A DNA stretch of 64,000 nt, taken from NCBI RefSeq assembly GCF_003058225.1, contig NZ_QBUG01000003.1, positions 310,001 through 374,000 of the forward strand. The letters are read 5' to 3'. This stretch comes from Promicromonospora sp. AC04. GTDB lineage: Bacteria; Actinomycetota; Actinomycetes; Actinomycetales; Cellulomonadaceae. The position numbers and the translations under genes are program-made. The notes beneath the pieces were generated by a model that was given only the letters and a program-made list of their open reading frames with translations, searched no databases and was not told the origin of the DNA. Below, piece by piece: positions 35,775 to 43,861 of this stretch (position 1 is the stretch's first letter; each line of letters opens with the position of its first letter).

Positions 35775-35821
35775 CCCGTTCTCGTCCCCGTTCCGTCCGG
35801 CCAGCCGAAAGCAGGTATGAC

Positions 35822-36559
35822 ATGGCAACCGACACGACGATGACAACCCCGTCCAGTCCGCCCGGGGCGGTCCGCTGGTGGCGCCGCCCCTGGATAGCGC
35901 CGCTCGCGATCATCACGGCGATCTTCCTGGCGACGGCGTTGCCCCGGTACGTGGGCCTGGACCCGTCCCGTGCTCTGATGGTGGCCGGGGACGTAGACGA
36001 TCGCGGCCCCGCCTACTACCCGGCGCTCGTCACGCACATCTTCTTCGGCTCGGTGATGCTGAGCGCGGCAGTGCTCCAGCTCTGGCCGTGGCTGCGGATC
36101 AACCACCCGCGCGTCCACCGGTGGAGCGGCCGGGTGTACGTGATGACGGCGATCCCGACCGGGCTCGCGGCCCTGGTCACGGCGCAGTATCCGACCGCAG
36201 GGCCCAACCAGCAGCTGGCCAACACGTTCCTGGCCGTGCTGCTGGTGACGTTCACCCTGCTCGGCTATCGCGCGGTGCGGCAGCGGCGCTTCGCTGACCA
36301 CCGCCAGTGGATGATCCGGAGCACCGCGCTGGCCTTCTCGATCGTGGCCAACCGGTTCTGGGGCGTGGTGCTCGTGATCATCTTCGCGCCGTCGTTCGAC
36401 GGCGACGTCGCGTCCTCGCCCGAGGCGCTGTCAGCAGCCGGCGCATCCGCCTGGGTGTCGTGGGTGGTGAACCTGCTGTTCGCCGAGTGGTGGATCCACA
36501 AGTACCCGAAGATCCGGGACCGGGCGCGGGCCAGGAAGGTGCAGGCTGCGGCGGTGTGA
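35822..36559 (+). CDS. DUF2306-type membrane protein
   Basis: 245 residues, six to seven predicted helices, with the DUF2306-like stretch HIFFGSVMLSAAVLQLWPWL, HPRVHRWSGRVYV, and RFADHRQWMIRS. Function unknown. It starts 47 bases after the exporter permease and probably belongs to the same transcript. Confidence 0.8.
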   Translation: MATDTTMTTPSSPPGAVRWWRRPWIAPLAIITAIFLATALPRYVGLDPSRALMVAGDVDDRGPAYYPALVTHIFFGSVMLSAAVLQLWPWLRINHPRVHRWSGRVYVMTAIPTGLAALVTAQYPTAGPNQQLANTFLAVLLVTFTLLGYRAVRQRRFADHRQWMIRSTALAFSIVANRFWGVVLVIIFAPSFDGDVASSPEALSAAGASAWVSWVVNLLFAEWWIHKYPKIRDRARARKVQAAAV

Positions 36560-36588
36560 GTGTCAGTGGTACAGGAGACACTGTCCCC

Positions 36589-37212
36589 ATGGCGCAGACG
36601 ACCGGCGGGACGACGAGCAACGCAGCAGAGCTCGAGCAGAAGCAGATCCTGAAGAAGTACCTGCAGGACACCCGTGAGGCCCTCGTGTGGAAGCTCGAGG
36701 GCCTCACGGAGAAGCAGGCACGCTGGCCCCTGGTGCCCTCGGGCAACAACCTGCTGGGCATCGTGAAGCACTGCGCCAACGTCGAGATCGGCTACTTCGG
36801 GCCGTGCTTCGGTCGCGACTGGCCGAACCCGCAGGAGCTCGTCTCCGACGAGGACTGGGAGAAGGACCCGCAGGCGGACTGGTACGCCACGGCGGACGAG
36901 TCGATCCCCTCGGGGGTGGACCTCTACCGGCGGGCGTGGGCGTTCTGCGACGAGACCATCGACACGCTGCCGCTCGACACGGTCGGGCGGGTGCCCTGGT
37001 GGAGGACCAGCGAGGTCACGCTGTTCCGCATCCTCGTGCACGTGACCGACGAGACCGCCCGGCACGCCGGCCACGCGGACATCCTGCGCGAGCTGACCGA
37101 CGAGTCCGTCGGCCTCTACGCCAGCAACACCAACATCCCGGACTGGCAGGCGGGCGAGGTCGCGGCGTACGTCGACAAGCTCAAGAATCTCGCCGATGGG
37201 GCAGGCAACTAG
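36589..37212 (+). CDS. DinB-superfamily protein (DUF664-like)
   Basis: 207 residues of the DinB four-helix fold. Metal-ligand pattern: a first His in GIVKHCANVEIGYFGPCFG and a second cluster in RILVHVTDETARHAGHADIL. Many actinobacterial members are thiol-dependent transferases using mycothiol; whether this one does is inference. ATG 36589 follows AGGAG, 29 bases after the preceding gene. Confidence 0.85.
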   Translation: MAQTTGGTTSNAAELEQKQILKKYLQDTREALVWKLEGLTEKQARWPLVPSGNNLLGIVKHCANVEIGYFGPCFGRDWPNPQELVSDEDWEKDPQADWYATADESIPSGVDLYRRAWAFCDETIDTLPLDTVGRVPWWRTSEVTLFRILVHVTDETARHAGHADILRELTDESVGLYASNTNIPDWQAGEVAAYVDKLKNLADGAGN

Positions 37213-37245
37213 CGTCCGCGTCCGAGATTCGCCAAACTGCGGGCC

Positions 37246-38592
37246 ATGTCCCACAACGTGGAGCCGTCCACATCCTCCGGGCCGTCGCCCGAATCGCCCT
37301 CCGTGCACGCGCCGACTTCGCCGCAGTCCGAAGCGCCCTTGTCGGAAGGGCGGTCGGACCCCGGGCTCACGCCCGACGGCGGTTCCATGCGACCGCTGTT
37401 CGTGTTCCTGATCGCAGCGGCGGTGGCACTGGTCGGCAGCATCGTGTTCGCGCTCGTCAATGTCGGGAACGAGCGGGAGCTGGAGCAGCTGACGGACGCG
37501 CGCGCCGACGTCGTGCAGGCCGTGGACGAGGGGCGCACGGCCCAGGAGGGCCTGGCCGAGCAGATCGCGGCAGCGGAGAAGGCCCTCGCGGCCTCGGAGG
37601 GCAAGGTGGCCGACGCCGCGGTGCGGGACGAGCTGGCCGGACACATCGCCGCGGCGCAGGAGCTCGGCGAGATGCAGCCGCCGTCCGTCCCCGAGGCCGG
37701 CGCCGTCGGGCTGGAGGCTCCCGAGGACATCGATGCCCTGGAGGCAGAGGCGACCGAGTGGGCGATCACCATGCGCACCACCTCGACGACGCTCGCGGCG
37801 GCGACCAAGGACGTCCAGGCCTCGTACCTGCAGTGGCAGGAGGAACGCAAGGCCGAACAGGCGAAGGCCAGCGCCGAGGCCGAGCAGGCGGAGAAGCTGG
37901 CCGCAGAGCTGAAGACGGCGCAGGCGACGCTGGCCACGGTCACGGCGCAGCTCAAGGTCTCCGTGCGCGACTCGCAGTACACCCTCGACTGGACCGCCGA
38001 GGTCGGCGCCCCTGCCGCCGTCCGAAAGACTCTCTCGACGCATCGCGCCGAGGGCCAGGCCGAGCTCGCGGCCGGCGTGAACACGAACAACCTGAACTCC
38101 GTGAAGGTGCTCGGCCAGCGGCGCGAGGCGGCCCGCGTCGCGATCGAGGCGGCCGCGTGGGACGCACGCGCGACCGTCGCGGACGGCTCCAACGGACGGC
38201 TCGCGCAGGACAAGCTGTGCAAGGTGGGTGTCGGACCGGAGGGGCAGGACCAGTACCTGCGGTGCGATGCGGCCAAGGCCTGGGGCAAGCTCGGCGCGGG
38301 GTTCGAGGCGAAGTTCGGCAAGCCGCTGCGCGTCGAGTACGGCTACCGGCCCTACGACTGGCAGCTCCAGGCGCTCGACGAGTTCGGCGGCGGGCAGGTC
38401 GCCGCACCCGGCACCTCGAACCACGGCTGGGCGCTCGCGGTGGACGTGCCGGTCGACGACGGCTTCCGCTTCGGCCAGCCCGAGTACGAGTGGCTGGCGG
38501 CCAACGGGCCGAAGGTCGGCTGGGAGCACCCGGAGTGGGCGCGGGCCGGCGGCGGGCGTGAGGAGCCGTGGCACTTCGAGTACAAGGGGTGA
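37246..38592 (+). CDS. Membrane-anchored D,D-carboxypeptidase, VanY/M15B type, with coiled coil
   Basis: 448 residues. A cytoplasmic Pro/Ser-rich N-terminus, one helix (about 50-72), and a long Ala/Glu-rich coiled coil (about 75-245) hold a C-terminal peptidase outside the cell. M15B motifs: VEYGYRPYDWQ, GTSNHGWALAVDVP (first zinc ligands), EPWHFEYKG (last His). It should trim D-alanyl ends of cell-wall peptides. The coiled coil may act as a spacer or ruler. Confidence 0.88.
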   Translation: MSHNVEPSTSSGPSPESPSVHAPTSPQSEAPLSEGRSDPGLTPDGGSMRPLFVFLIAAAVALVGSIVFALVNVGNERELEQLTDARADVVQAVDEGRTAQEGLAEQIAAAEKALAASEGKVADAAVRDELAGHIAAAQELGEMQPPSVPEAGAVGLEAPEDIDALEAEATEWAITMRTTSTTLAAATKDVQASYLQWQEERKAEQAKASAEAEQAEKLAAELKTAQATLATVTAQLKVSVRDSQYTLDWTAEVGAPAAVRKTLSTHRAEGQAELAAGVNTNNLNSVKVLGQRREAARVAIEAAAWDARATVADGSNGRLAQDKLCKVGVGPEGQDQYLRCDAAKAWGKLGAGFEAKFGKPLRVEYGYRPYDWQLQALDEFGGGQVAAPGTSNHGWALAVDVPVDDGFRFGQPEYEWLAANGPKVGWEHPEWARAGGGREEPWHFEYKG

Positions 38593-38662
38593 CTCGGCGA
38601 TCCCTGCGGCTACGCGCCGGACTTGATCCGGGCGGTTGCGTGCGGGCTGGATAATGGGGGGC

Positions 38663-39922
38663 GTGCAGTGCCCCCACTACGACGCCGGCCGCTGCCGCTC
38701 CTGCACCCTCCTGGAGATCGACTACCCCACCCAGGTGCTCGACAAGGAGCGGCACGTCGCCACGCTTCTCGCCAGCTCGCAGGCCGAACTTGTCGAGACC
38801 TCGGTCTCGACGGTCTCGACCACCGGGCCGCGGGTCGAGCCTGCCGAGACCTCGGTCTCGATCACCGGTTCGGGGCTGACGTGGCTCCCCGCGGTCAGCA
38901 GCACGGAGTCGGGCTTCCGGAACAAGGCGAAGATGGTGGTCAGCGGCACGGTCGCCGAGCCGGTGCTGGGCATCCTGGACCGGGCCGGCCAGGGCGTCGA
39001 CCTCACCGACTGCGGCCTCTACCCCGACGCGCTCCAGGCGTCCTTCGGACCCCTGGCGGCGTTCGTCACGCGGGCGAACCTGGAGCCGTACCAGGTCTCG
39101 GGGATCGGCAAGCGCGCGCAACAGCGTGGCGAGCTCAAGTACCTCCTGGTCACCCTCTCGCCCGACGGCGAGCTCATGGTCCGGTTCGTGCTGCGCTCCC
39201 AGGAGGCGATAGCGCGGATCCGCAAGCACCTGGCCTCGCTGCGGGCCGAGCTGCCGGCCATGGCCGTTGCTTCGGCCAACATCCAGCCCGCGCACGCCGC
39301 GGTGCTCGAGGGGGACCTCGAGATCCCGCTCACCGAGCGCACCACGCTCCCGATGCGCATCGACGACATCACGCTCGACCTGCGCCCGCAGAGCTTCTTC
39401 CAGACCAACACGGCGGTGGCCACCGAGCTCTACCGGCAGGCCCGCACCTGGGTCGACGAGGTAGACCCGAGCAGCCTCTGGGACCTCTACTGCGGGGTGG
39501 GCGGCTTCGCGCTGCACTGCGCCGCGCCGGGGCGCGTCGTCACGGGCATCGAGATCAGCGCGGAGGCGGTGACGGCGGCGTCGGGCACCGTGGAAAAGCT
39601 GCGCGACGGCGCCCGGGCCGAGCGCTTCCGTGACGTCACCTTCGCGGCAGGCGACGCGACGGCGTTCGCGGTCGGTCCCGACGCCCCCGAGCTACCCGAG
39701 ATGGTGATCGTGAACCCGCCCCGGCGAGGCATCGGCGCGGACCTCGCACACTGGCTGGAGACCTCTGGGATCAACCACGTCCTGTACTCGAGCTGCAACG
39801 CGACGACTCTCGCCAAGGACCTCGCCGCCATGCCGTCACTGCGCCCCGTGCGGGCGCGTCTGCTCGACATGTTCCCGCAGACCTCGCACTACGAGGTGCT
39901 CGTTCTCCTGGAGCGTGCCTGA
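38663..39922 (+). CDS. rlmC: 23S rRNA (uracil-5-)-methyltransferase RlmC
   Basis: 419 residues. N-terminal iron-sulfur cysteines in MQCPHYDAGRCRSCTLLE; SAM domain DLYCGVGGFALHCA; VNPPRRGIG; catalytic Cys in YSSCNATTLAKD. The predicted target is U747. GTG 38663 is chosen by comparison with E. coli RlmC (MQCALYDAGRCRSC). GATAAT (38650-38655) 7 bases upstream suggests a leaderless transcript. Oddity: about 28 extra residues (near 43-70) come from a repeat insertion. Its 3' end overlaps the convergent sigma/anti-sigma gene by 34 bases. Confidence 0.9.
   Translation: MQCPHYDAGRCRSCTLLEIDYPTQVLDKERHVATLLASSQAELVETSVSTVSTTGPRVEPAETSVSITGSGLTWLPAVSSTESGFRNKAKMVVSGTVAEPVLGILDRAGQGVDLTDCGLYPDALQASFGPLAAFVTRANLEPYQVSGIGKRAQQRGELKYLLVTLSPDGELMVRFVLRSQEAIARIRKHLASLRAELPAMAVASANIQPAHAAVLEGDLEIPLTERTTLPMRIDDITLDLRPQSFFQTNTAVATELYRQARTWVDEVDPSSLWDLYCGVGGFALHCAAPGRVVTGIEISAEAVTAASGTVEKLRDGARAERFRDVTFAAGDATAFAVGPDAPELPEMVIVNPPRRGIGADLAHWLETSGINHVLYSSCNATTLAKDLAAMPSLRPVRARLLDMFPQTSHYEVLVLLERA
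38787..38875. repeat. In-frame repeat insertion in rlmC
   Basis: CGAGACCTCGGTCTCGA occurs at 38794-38810 and 38845-38861, exactly 51 bases (17 codons) apart. Each copy is itself a palindrome (TCGAGACC/GGTCTCGA in the first). The encoded peptide (ETSVSTV...ETSVSITG) is low-complexity and sits where other RlmC proteins have a short loop. It resembles the intergenic GTCGAGAC-type repeats of some Micrococcales. Confidence 0.65.
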
Positions 39923-41475
39923 CCGAACCACCCCGGGCCGCGCCCGTGGTCGCGCGCGGGGTCCCACGGTAGGTGGTGGGGGCTCTCGTTCCCCTCGCAC
40001 CCGCCGGATCGCCCTTCTTCCAGGCGACCCTCTGCCTTCTCCCGCTTGCCGTGTCCCGCGTCCTCTTTCGCCTGGCCGGGCGGGGTGTTTTTCTCGGCCT
40101 GGCCGGGAGGTGTGTCCTTCTTCGCCTGGCCGGGTGGCGTGTCCTTCTTGGCCTGGCCAGGTGGCGTGTCCTTCTTCGCCTGACCAGGTGGCGTGTCCTT
40201 CTTGGCCTGGCCAGGTGGCGTGTCCTTCTTCGCCTGACCCGGCGGCGTGTCCTTCTTCGCCTGACCAGGTGGCAGCCCGTCCTTCTTCGCGAGGCCGGGT
40301 GGCGTGCTGTCCTTCTTGGCCTGGCCGGGCGGGACCGTCGTGCTCGGCCCGGTGGTCTCCTCCTGGTCGCTCGTCTTCTTCGCCTGGCCGGGTGGTGCGC
40401 CGTCCTTCTTCGCCAGCCCGGGTGGCGTGGGCCCGGCCGGGGTGAGCCCGGTCGGAGTGGGCGCGACCGGGTCGGGAAGGTTCGTCGGGTCCTCGTTCGG
40501 GGACGCCGGTGTGGTGTGCCGAGCGGTGGTGCGCGCCCCGTCCGGCGTGGAGACCGATACCGTCCCGGTCTCGTGGAACGACGGCGCGGCACCCGCGTCA
40601 CCCGCGACCCCGGTCGTGACGGCGGTGGTGATGAACAGGCCTCCGGCGACGGTAGCGGTCAGGCTGACCGGGTCGGTCAGCGCGCTGCGGACGGTCAGGG
40701 CCACCCGGGTGCTCAGGGTGGTGAGCCAGCCGACGCTCGCGCTCGCAGCCGCGACGCCCGCACCGGCGGCCGCGGTCGCGCCGGTCTCCGCCGCGGTGAC
40801 GGCGCCGAGCAGCAGGACCGGCGAGGCGGCGCGCAGCATCCAGTAGGACTCGCGGACGTCGACGAACGCGCGCGTGCAGTCGGCGCACTGCACCATGTGG
40901 TCCTCGACCTGCTGCCGGCGGTGGGGCAGGAGGCGATGCCTGACGAAGTCGTGCATGGAAGCGCGGGTGGACCTGCACTCCGCGTTGTCGGCGGTACCGG
41001 CATGCGTCTCCGCGAAGTTGCTCGCGAGCCGGTCCTCGGCCCGGCGCAGGCGGCGCTTGGCTGCGTAGGGAAGCACTCCGATCTCGTCCGCGATCGCGGC
41101 CACGGGGCGGGATCCCACGTGGTGGTCCCAGAGGAGCTGCTGCTCGCCGGCCGACAGCCGTTCCATCGCGGAGTTCAGGACCTCGAAGTCGAGCGCACGT
41201 CGGATCGGAGCGGTGATCACGTCAGCTTCAGCGGTTCCGTCGGCAGGCAGGGCTTGCTCGTGTGCCATCCGCTGCGCCGCATCCACCGCCGCGGCGTTCC
41301 AGAACGCGAGGGGGTCGGCGAGCTCGCCGTGCTTCATGAGCTCGACGCACAGCAGCTCGAGACCGCGGCTCGCCGCCAGCTCGGGGTCGATGCCGGGAAC
41401 ACGCCGAGACACCGTGAAGACCACGGCGCGCCGGTGCGCCGCCCACTGGCTGAGGTCGGCGCCGGTGACCGTCAC
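39889..41475 (-). CDS. One-piece ECF sigma/anti-sigma membrane protein with PPGQAKK repeats, copy 1
   Basis: 528 residues. Order: sigma region 2-like (WAAHRRAVVFTVSRRVPG, about 10-75), sigma region 4 (LSAGEQQLLWDHHVG, AAIADEIGVLPYAAKRRLRR, about 105-155), a zinc anti-sigma module (C...HMVQCADC, H-x3-C-x2-C, about 170-205), one or two helices (about 215-295), and an outer tail with about ten PPGQAKKDT-like nonapeptides. GTG 41475 follows GGAGGGG. It is a paralogue of the gene at 41675. Release would need proteolysis, which is inference. Fused sigma/anti-sigma proteins are known in actinobacterial ECF groups. Confidence 0.82.
   Translation of the reverse strand: MTVTGADLSQWAAHRRAVVFTVSRRVPGIDPELAASRGLELLCVELMKHGELADPLAFWNAAAVDAAQRMAHEQALPADGTAEADVITAPIRRALDFEVLNSAMERLSAGEQQLLWDHHVGSRPVAAIADEIGVLPYAAKRRLRRAEDRLASNFAETHAGTADNAECRSTRASMHDFVRHRLLPHRRQQVEDHMVQCADCTRAFVDVRESYWMLRAASPVLLLGAVTAAETGATAAAGAGVAAASASVGWLTTLSTRVALTVRSALTDPVSLTATVAGGLFITTAVTTGVAGDAGAAPSFHETGTVSVSTPDGARTTARHTTPASPNEDPTNLPDPVAPTPTGLTPAGPTPPGLAKKDGAPPGQAKKTSDQEETTGPSTTVPPGQAKKDSTPPGLAKKDGLPPGQAKKDTPPGQAKKDTPPGQAKKDTPPGQAKKDTPPGQAKKDTPPGQAKKDTPPGQAEKNTPPGQAKEDAGHGKREKAEGRLEEGRSGGCEGNESPHHLPWDPARDHGRGPGWFGQARSRRTSTS
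40081..40345 (-). repeat. 27-bp tandem repeats encoding PPGQAKKDT
   Basis: At least eight near-identical 27-base units (GGTGGCGTGTCCTTCTT + C/G + GCCTG...) run in frame through the outer tail of the sigma/anti-sigma gene. Low divergence between units suggests recent expansion by slippage or recombination, so copy number may vary between strains. Flanking units (PPGLAKKDG, PPGQAEKNT) are more diverged. Confidence 0.85.
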
Positions 41476-41616
41476 GCTGCCCCCCTCCCGCACGCGGCAG
41501 GGCGCCGCGTGGCATCACGTTGCACTGAACCTCGGGCGTGCATGCTCGCAAAGAATGCAGGCGCGCGGAAGATGCGAGCGTGGTGAAGTAAGGATCTTGG
41601 GCTCGCGCCCAGCAGG

Positions 41617-41634
41617 GCTGTGCGTCCGCACAGC
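41617..41634 (-). terminator. Short hairpin between the two sigma/anti-sigma genes
   Basis: GCTGTGCG pairs perfectly with CGCACAGC around TC. It lies 41 bases after the stop of copy 2 in the direction of transcription. Short and without a U-tract; it may be a weak terminator. Confidence 0.4.
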
Positions 41635-41674
41635 AGTGGGGAGACGCGGACCCGGTAGGAGGCCCGCACGGTCA

Positions 41675-43147
41675 TCAGTCTCCGGTCGCTGATTCTGCGT
41701 CGTCGGCGGCGCCCGAGAACGTGCCGAAGATCAGATTCCAGATCTCGTCGAGCGTCGTGGTCGCGAGATCGATGCCGGGCAGGTCGGAGAGACCCAGGCT
41801 GGCGAGCAGGTCGTCCAGCGCGGTGCCCAGGCCCGGCGTCTCCGGGACCTCAGGGACCTCCGGCTCCGGCACCTCGGGCTCCGGAACCTCTGGCTCCGGA
41901 ACCTCCGGCTGCCCCGGGTCTGTCGGCGGGTTCTCGGGGTCCGCCGGATCCGGCACGGACGGCGGCTTCGGGTTGTCCGCGCCGCCGTCCGGCGCGGGAC
42001 CGGGGTCGGAGTCCGGACCGGAGTCCGCAGCGGGCGGCTCCTCGGGCTCGGGAGCCGGGTCGGCCACAACCGGCGGCTCGTCGGCAGGTACGGGCGCCGC
42101 GTCCTCCTTGGGGGTGGTCGCGGGGCGTGGCTGCGGGTCGGTGGGCGGGATCGACGGGGGCTGCTCCTCCGTCGTCGGCTCCTCCGAGGTGGGCGAGGAG
42201 CCCGCACCGCCACCGCCACCACCGCCACCCTCGCCGCCGGCCCCGGAACCGCCACCTGCGGGTCCGGCGTCCTCGACGGCCTGGATGGGCGGGTCGGGCT
42301 GGTTCACGATCATGGCCGCGGCACCGCCGCCGATCGCGAGCGCGGCCAGCACACCCGCCGCGACAGCGGTCTCCTTCTTGCCGAACGAACGTGGCTTCGC
42401 CGCGCTCGCGGCACCGGCGGCGCCGCCGACGGCGCCGGTGATCATGACGCCGCCGATGAGGTGCTGGCCGAGGTCACGGAGCATCCAGGAGACCTCGCGC
42501 ACGTCGATGAAGGCGCGGGTGCACTCGGTGCAGCCGTCCATGTGCACTTCCAGGCGACTCTGCCGCCGGGGCAGGAGGCGGCCCTTGAGGTAGTCGTGCA
42601 TGGCGGCGCGGGTGGTGCGGCACTCGGGTTCGTTGACGGCCTGGGCGTGGGCGGCGGCGAACGCTCCGGCGAGGCGTTCCTCGGCGCGGCGCAGCCGCAT
42701 GGTCACGGCGTGGGGTCGGACGCCGAGGTCGCCCGCGATGTCGGTGACGGCCCTGTCATGGACGTGGCGGTCGAAGAGGATCTTGCGGTCGTCGTCGGCG
42801 AGCTTGGACAGGGCGGAGCGGAGCATGGTGACGTCGGCCTGGCGTTCGGCGTCGAGCTCGGCGCCGGCGACTGGGGGTGTGAGGCCGTCGAGGGTGTCGT
42901 CCTCGACCGGGCGGGTGCGTCCGGCCTCGCGGGTCATGGAGATGGCTTCGTTGACCGCGGCTCGTCGCCAGTAGGGGGCGGGGTCCTCGATGGTGGTGCC
43001 GGTGGAGACGAGGCGGACCATCTTCTCGAGGGCGCGGCTGGCGGCTTCCTCGGCGTCGATGCCGGGCACGCGTGCTGCGACGGAACGCACCACGTTCGGG
43101 CGGTGCACCACCCAGTCGTCGATCCGCAGGTCACCTGTGGTCGTCAC
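41675..43147 (-). CDS. One-piece ECF sigma/anti-sigma membrane protein with acidic Pro-rich tail, copy 2
   Basis: 490 residues from GTG 43147. Same order as copy 1: region 2-like part (VVRSVAARVPGIDAEEAASR), region 4 (LADDDRKILFDRHVH, IAGDLGVRPHAVTMRLRRAE), zinc module (HMDGCTECTRAF, H-x3-C-x2-C), one helix (AVAAGVLAALAIGGGAAAM), then an outer tail rich in Pro, Glu, Gly with EVPEP repeats and a short hydrophobic end. The start is uncertain: ATG 43357 has a perfect GGAGGTGA overlapping the preceding stop codon and would add 70 Pro/Ser-rich residues. GTG 43147 is preferred by comparison with copy 1. Confidence 0.8.
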   Translation of the reverse strand: MTTTGDLRIDDWVVHRPNVVRSVAARVPGIDAEEAASRALEKMVRLVSTGTTIEDPAPYWRRAAVNEAISMTREAGRTRPVEDDTLDGLTPPVAGAELDAERQADVTMLRSALSKLADDDRKILFDRHVHDRAVTDIAGDLGVRPHAVTMRLRRAEERLAGAFAAAHAQAVNEPECRTTRAAMHDYLKGRLLPRRQSRLEVHMDGCTECTRAFIDVREVSWMLRDLGQHLIGGVMITGAVGGAAGAASAAKPRSFGKKETAVAAGVLAALAIGGGAAAMIVNQPDPPIQAVEDAGPAGGGSGAGGEGGGGGGGGAGSSPTSEEPTTEEQPPSIPPTDPQPRPATTPKEDAAPVPADEPPVVADPAPEPEEPPAADSGPDSDPGPAPDGGADNPKPPSVPDPADPENPPTDPGQPEVPEPEVPEPEVPEPEVPEVPETPGLGTALDDLLASLGLSDLPGIDLATTTLDEIWNLIFGTFSGAADDAESATGD

Positions 43148-43364
43148 GCGAACCTGCCCCTCTCTGCGCATAGTGTCCGGTTTCGACTCGCTGGGCAATG
43201 ATCGCACCACACGTCCGTGTTTGCGCAACTCCTCAGGGTGATCTGTCGTGATGGCGGCGCTGCTGGGGTGCGCCGCCATTGGCGTGTGCCTGCTCGTGGA
43301 CGGGGGCCTGCTCGTGGGCTCGGGCGTGGACAGGGGTCTGGGCTGGGGCGTGTCCATCAGGTGC

Positions 43365-43586
43365 TCACCTCCGGGTCGTCGCGAACGTGGTCGATACTGC
43401 GTCGAGGCCCTGCGGTCCGGCTGTCGCGTGGATGACCGCGAGCGCGACCTCGCAGGTGGCGGCGATCAGATCGCTCGCCCCCCACGCGTCCGCGAGGCGG
43501 TAGAGGTTGACGGCATCGCCCTCCGCGTACGCGCGCAAGTACTGGGCGCCCAGACGAACGAGTTCGGGGTGCTCGGTGTGTTCCAT
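43365..43586 (-). CDS. Small leaderless gene of the ECF-type promoter module
   Basis: 73 residues, mostly helical (ELVRLGAQYLRAYAEGDAV, WGASDLIAATCEVALAVIHA), no family recognised. ATG 43586 lies exactly 8 bases after the CGTC of a conserved promoter module, so the mRNA is probably leaderless. Its stop overlaps the GGAGG site of a possible extended start of the sigma/anti-sigma gene, suggesting cotranscription with it. Confidence 0.6.
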   Translation of the reverse strand: MEHTEHPELVRLGAQYLRAYAEGDAVNLYRLADAWGASDLIAATCEVALAVIHATAGPQGLDAVSTTFATTRR

Positions 43587-43594
43587 GCAGCCCA

Positions 43595-43626
43595 GACGCA
43601 CGAGGCGAGCGGATGTCACAGCACTT
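43595..43626 (-). promoter_or_regulatory. ECF-type promoter module, copy 1
   Basis: On the minus strand: AAGTGCTGTGACATCC (43626-43611), exactly 12 bases, CGTC (43598-43595), 8 bases, ATG. The CGTC -10 and the fixed spacing are those of ECF-sigma promoters. Copies at 43770 and 57594 have the same geometry. Confidence 0.75.
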
Positions 43627-43769
43627 CTGGAAATTTCTTCGGATTCTTCCGTGACGTCCGGTTCGGGGCCGGATCGAGGGCCATTTGGATGCCCAGGGCA
43701 CCGTTCGGCGCGCGCGAAGCGACGTCGTCCGGTAGGTCTGTGACCCAGACCACATGTCATTGCATCAAA

Positions 43770-43801
43770 AAGTGCTGTGACTTCCGGGACGTGCTCGCGT
43801 C
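43770..43801 (+). promoter_or_regulatory. ECF-type promoter module, copy 2 (start codon lost)
   Basis: AAGTGCTGTGACTTCC (43770-43785), exactly 12 bases, CGTC (43798-43801), then TTAGCTGC and GAC where the other two copies have ATG. It faces leuS. Either a relic of a deleted gene or a promoter that now transcribes toward leuS. Confidence 0.6.
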
Positions 43802-43861
43802 TTAGCTGCGACGCGGACGAAGTTCGGACCTCGCTGGGGGCGGGCCGAGCTCCGGCGCGTC

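Noticed and set aside
33918-35846. Apparent 931-residue minus-strand protein containing the TetR gene
   Set aside because: The part upstream of ATG 33917 is only the antisense of the DrrAB-like genes. ATG 33917 has a good ribosome-binding site and begins the recognisable protein.
40081-40345. CRISPR-like array of 27-bp repeats
   Set aside because: There are no spacers: units abut directly, stay in frame and encode PPGQAKKDT within a longer gene.
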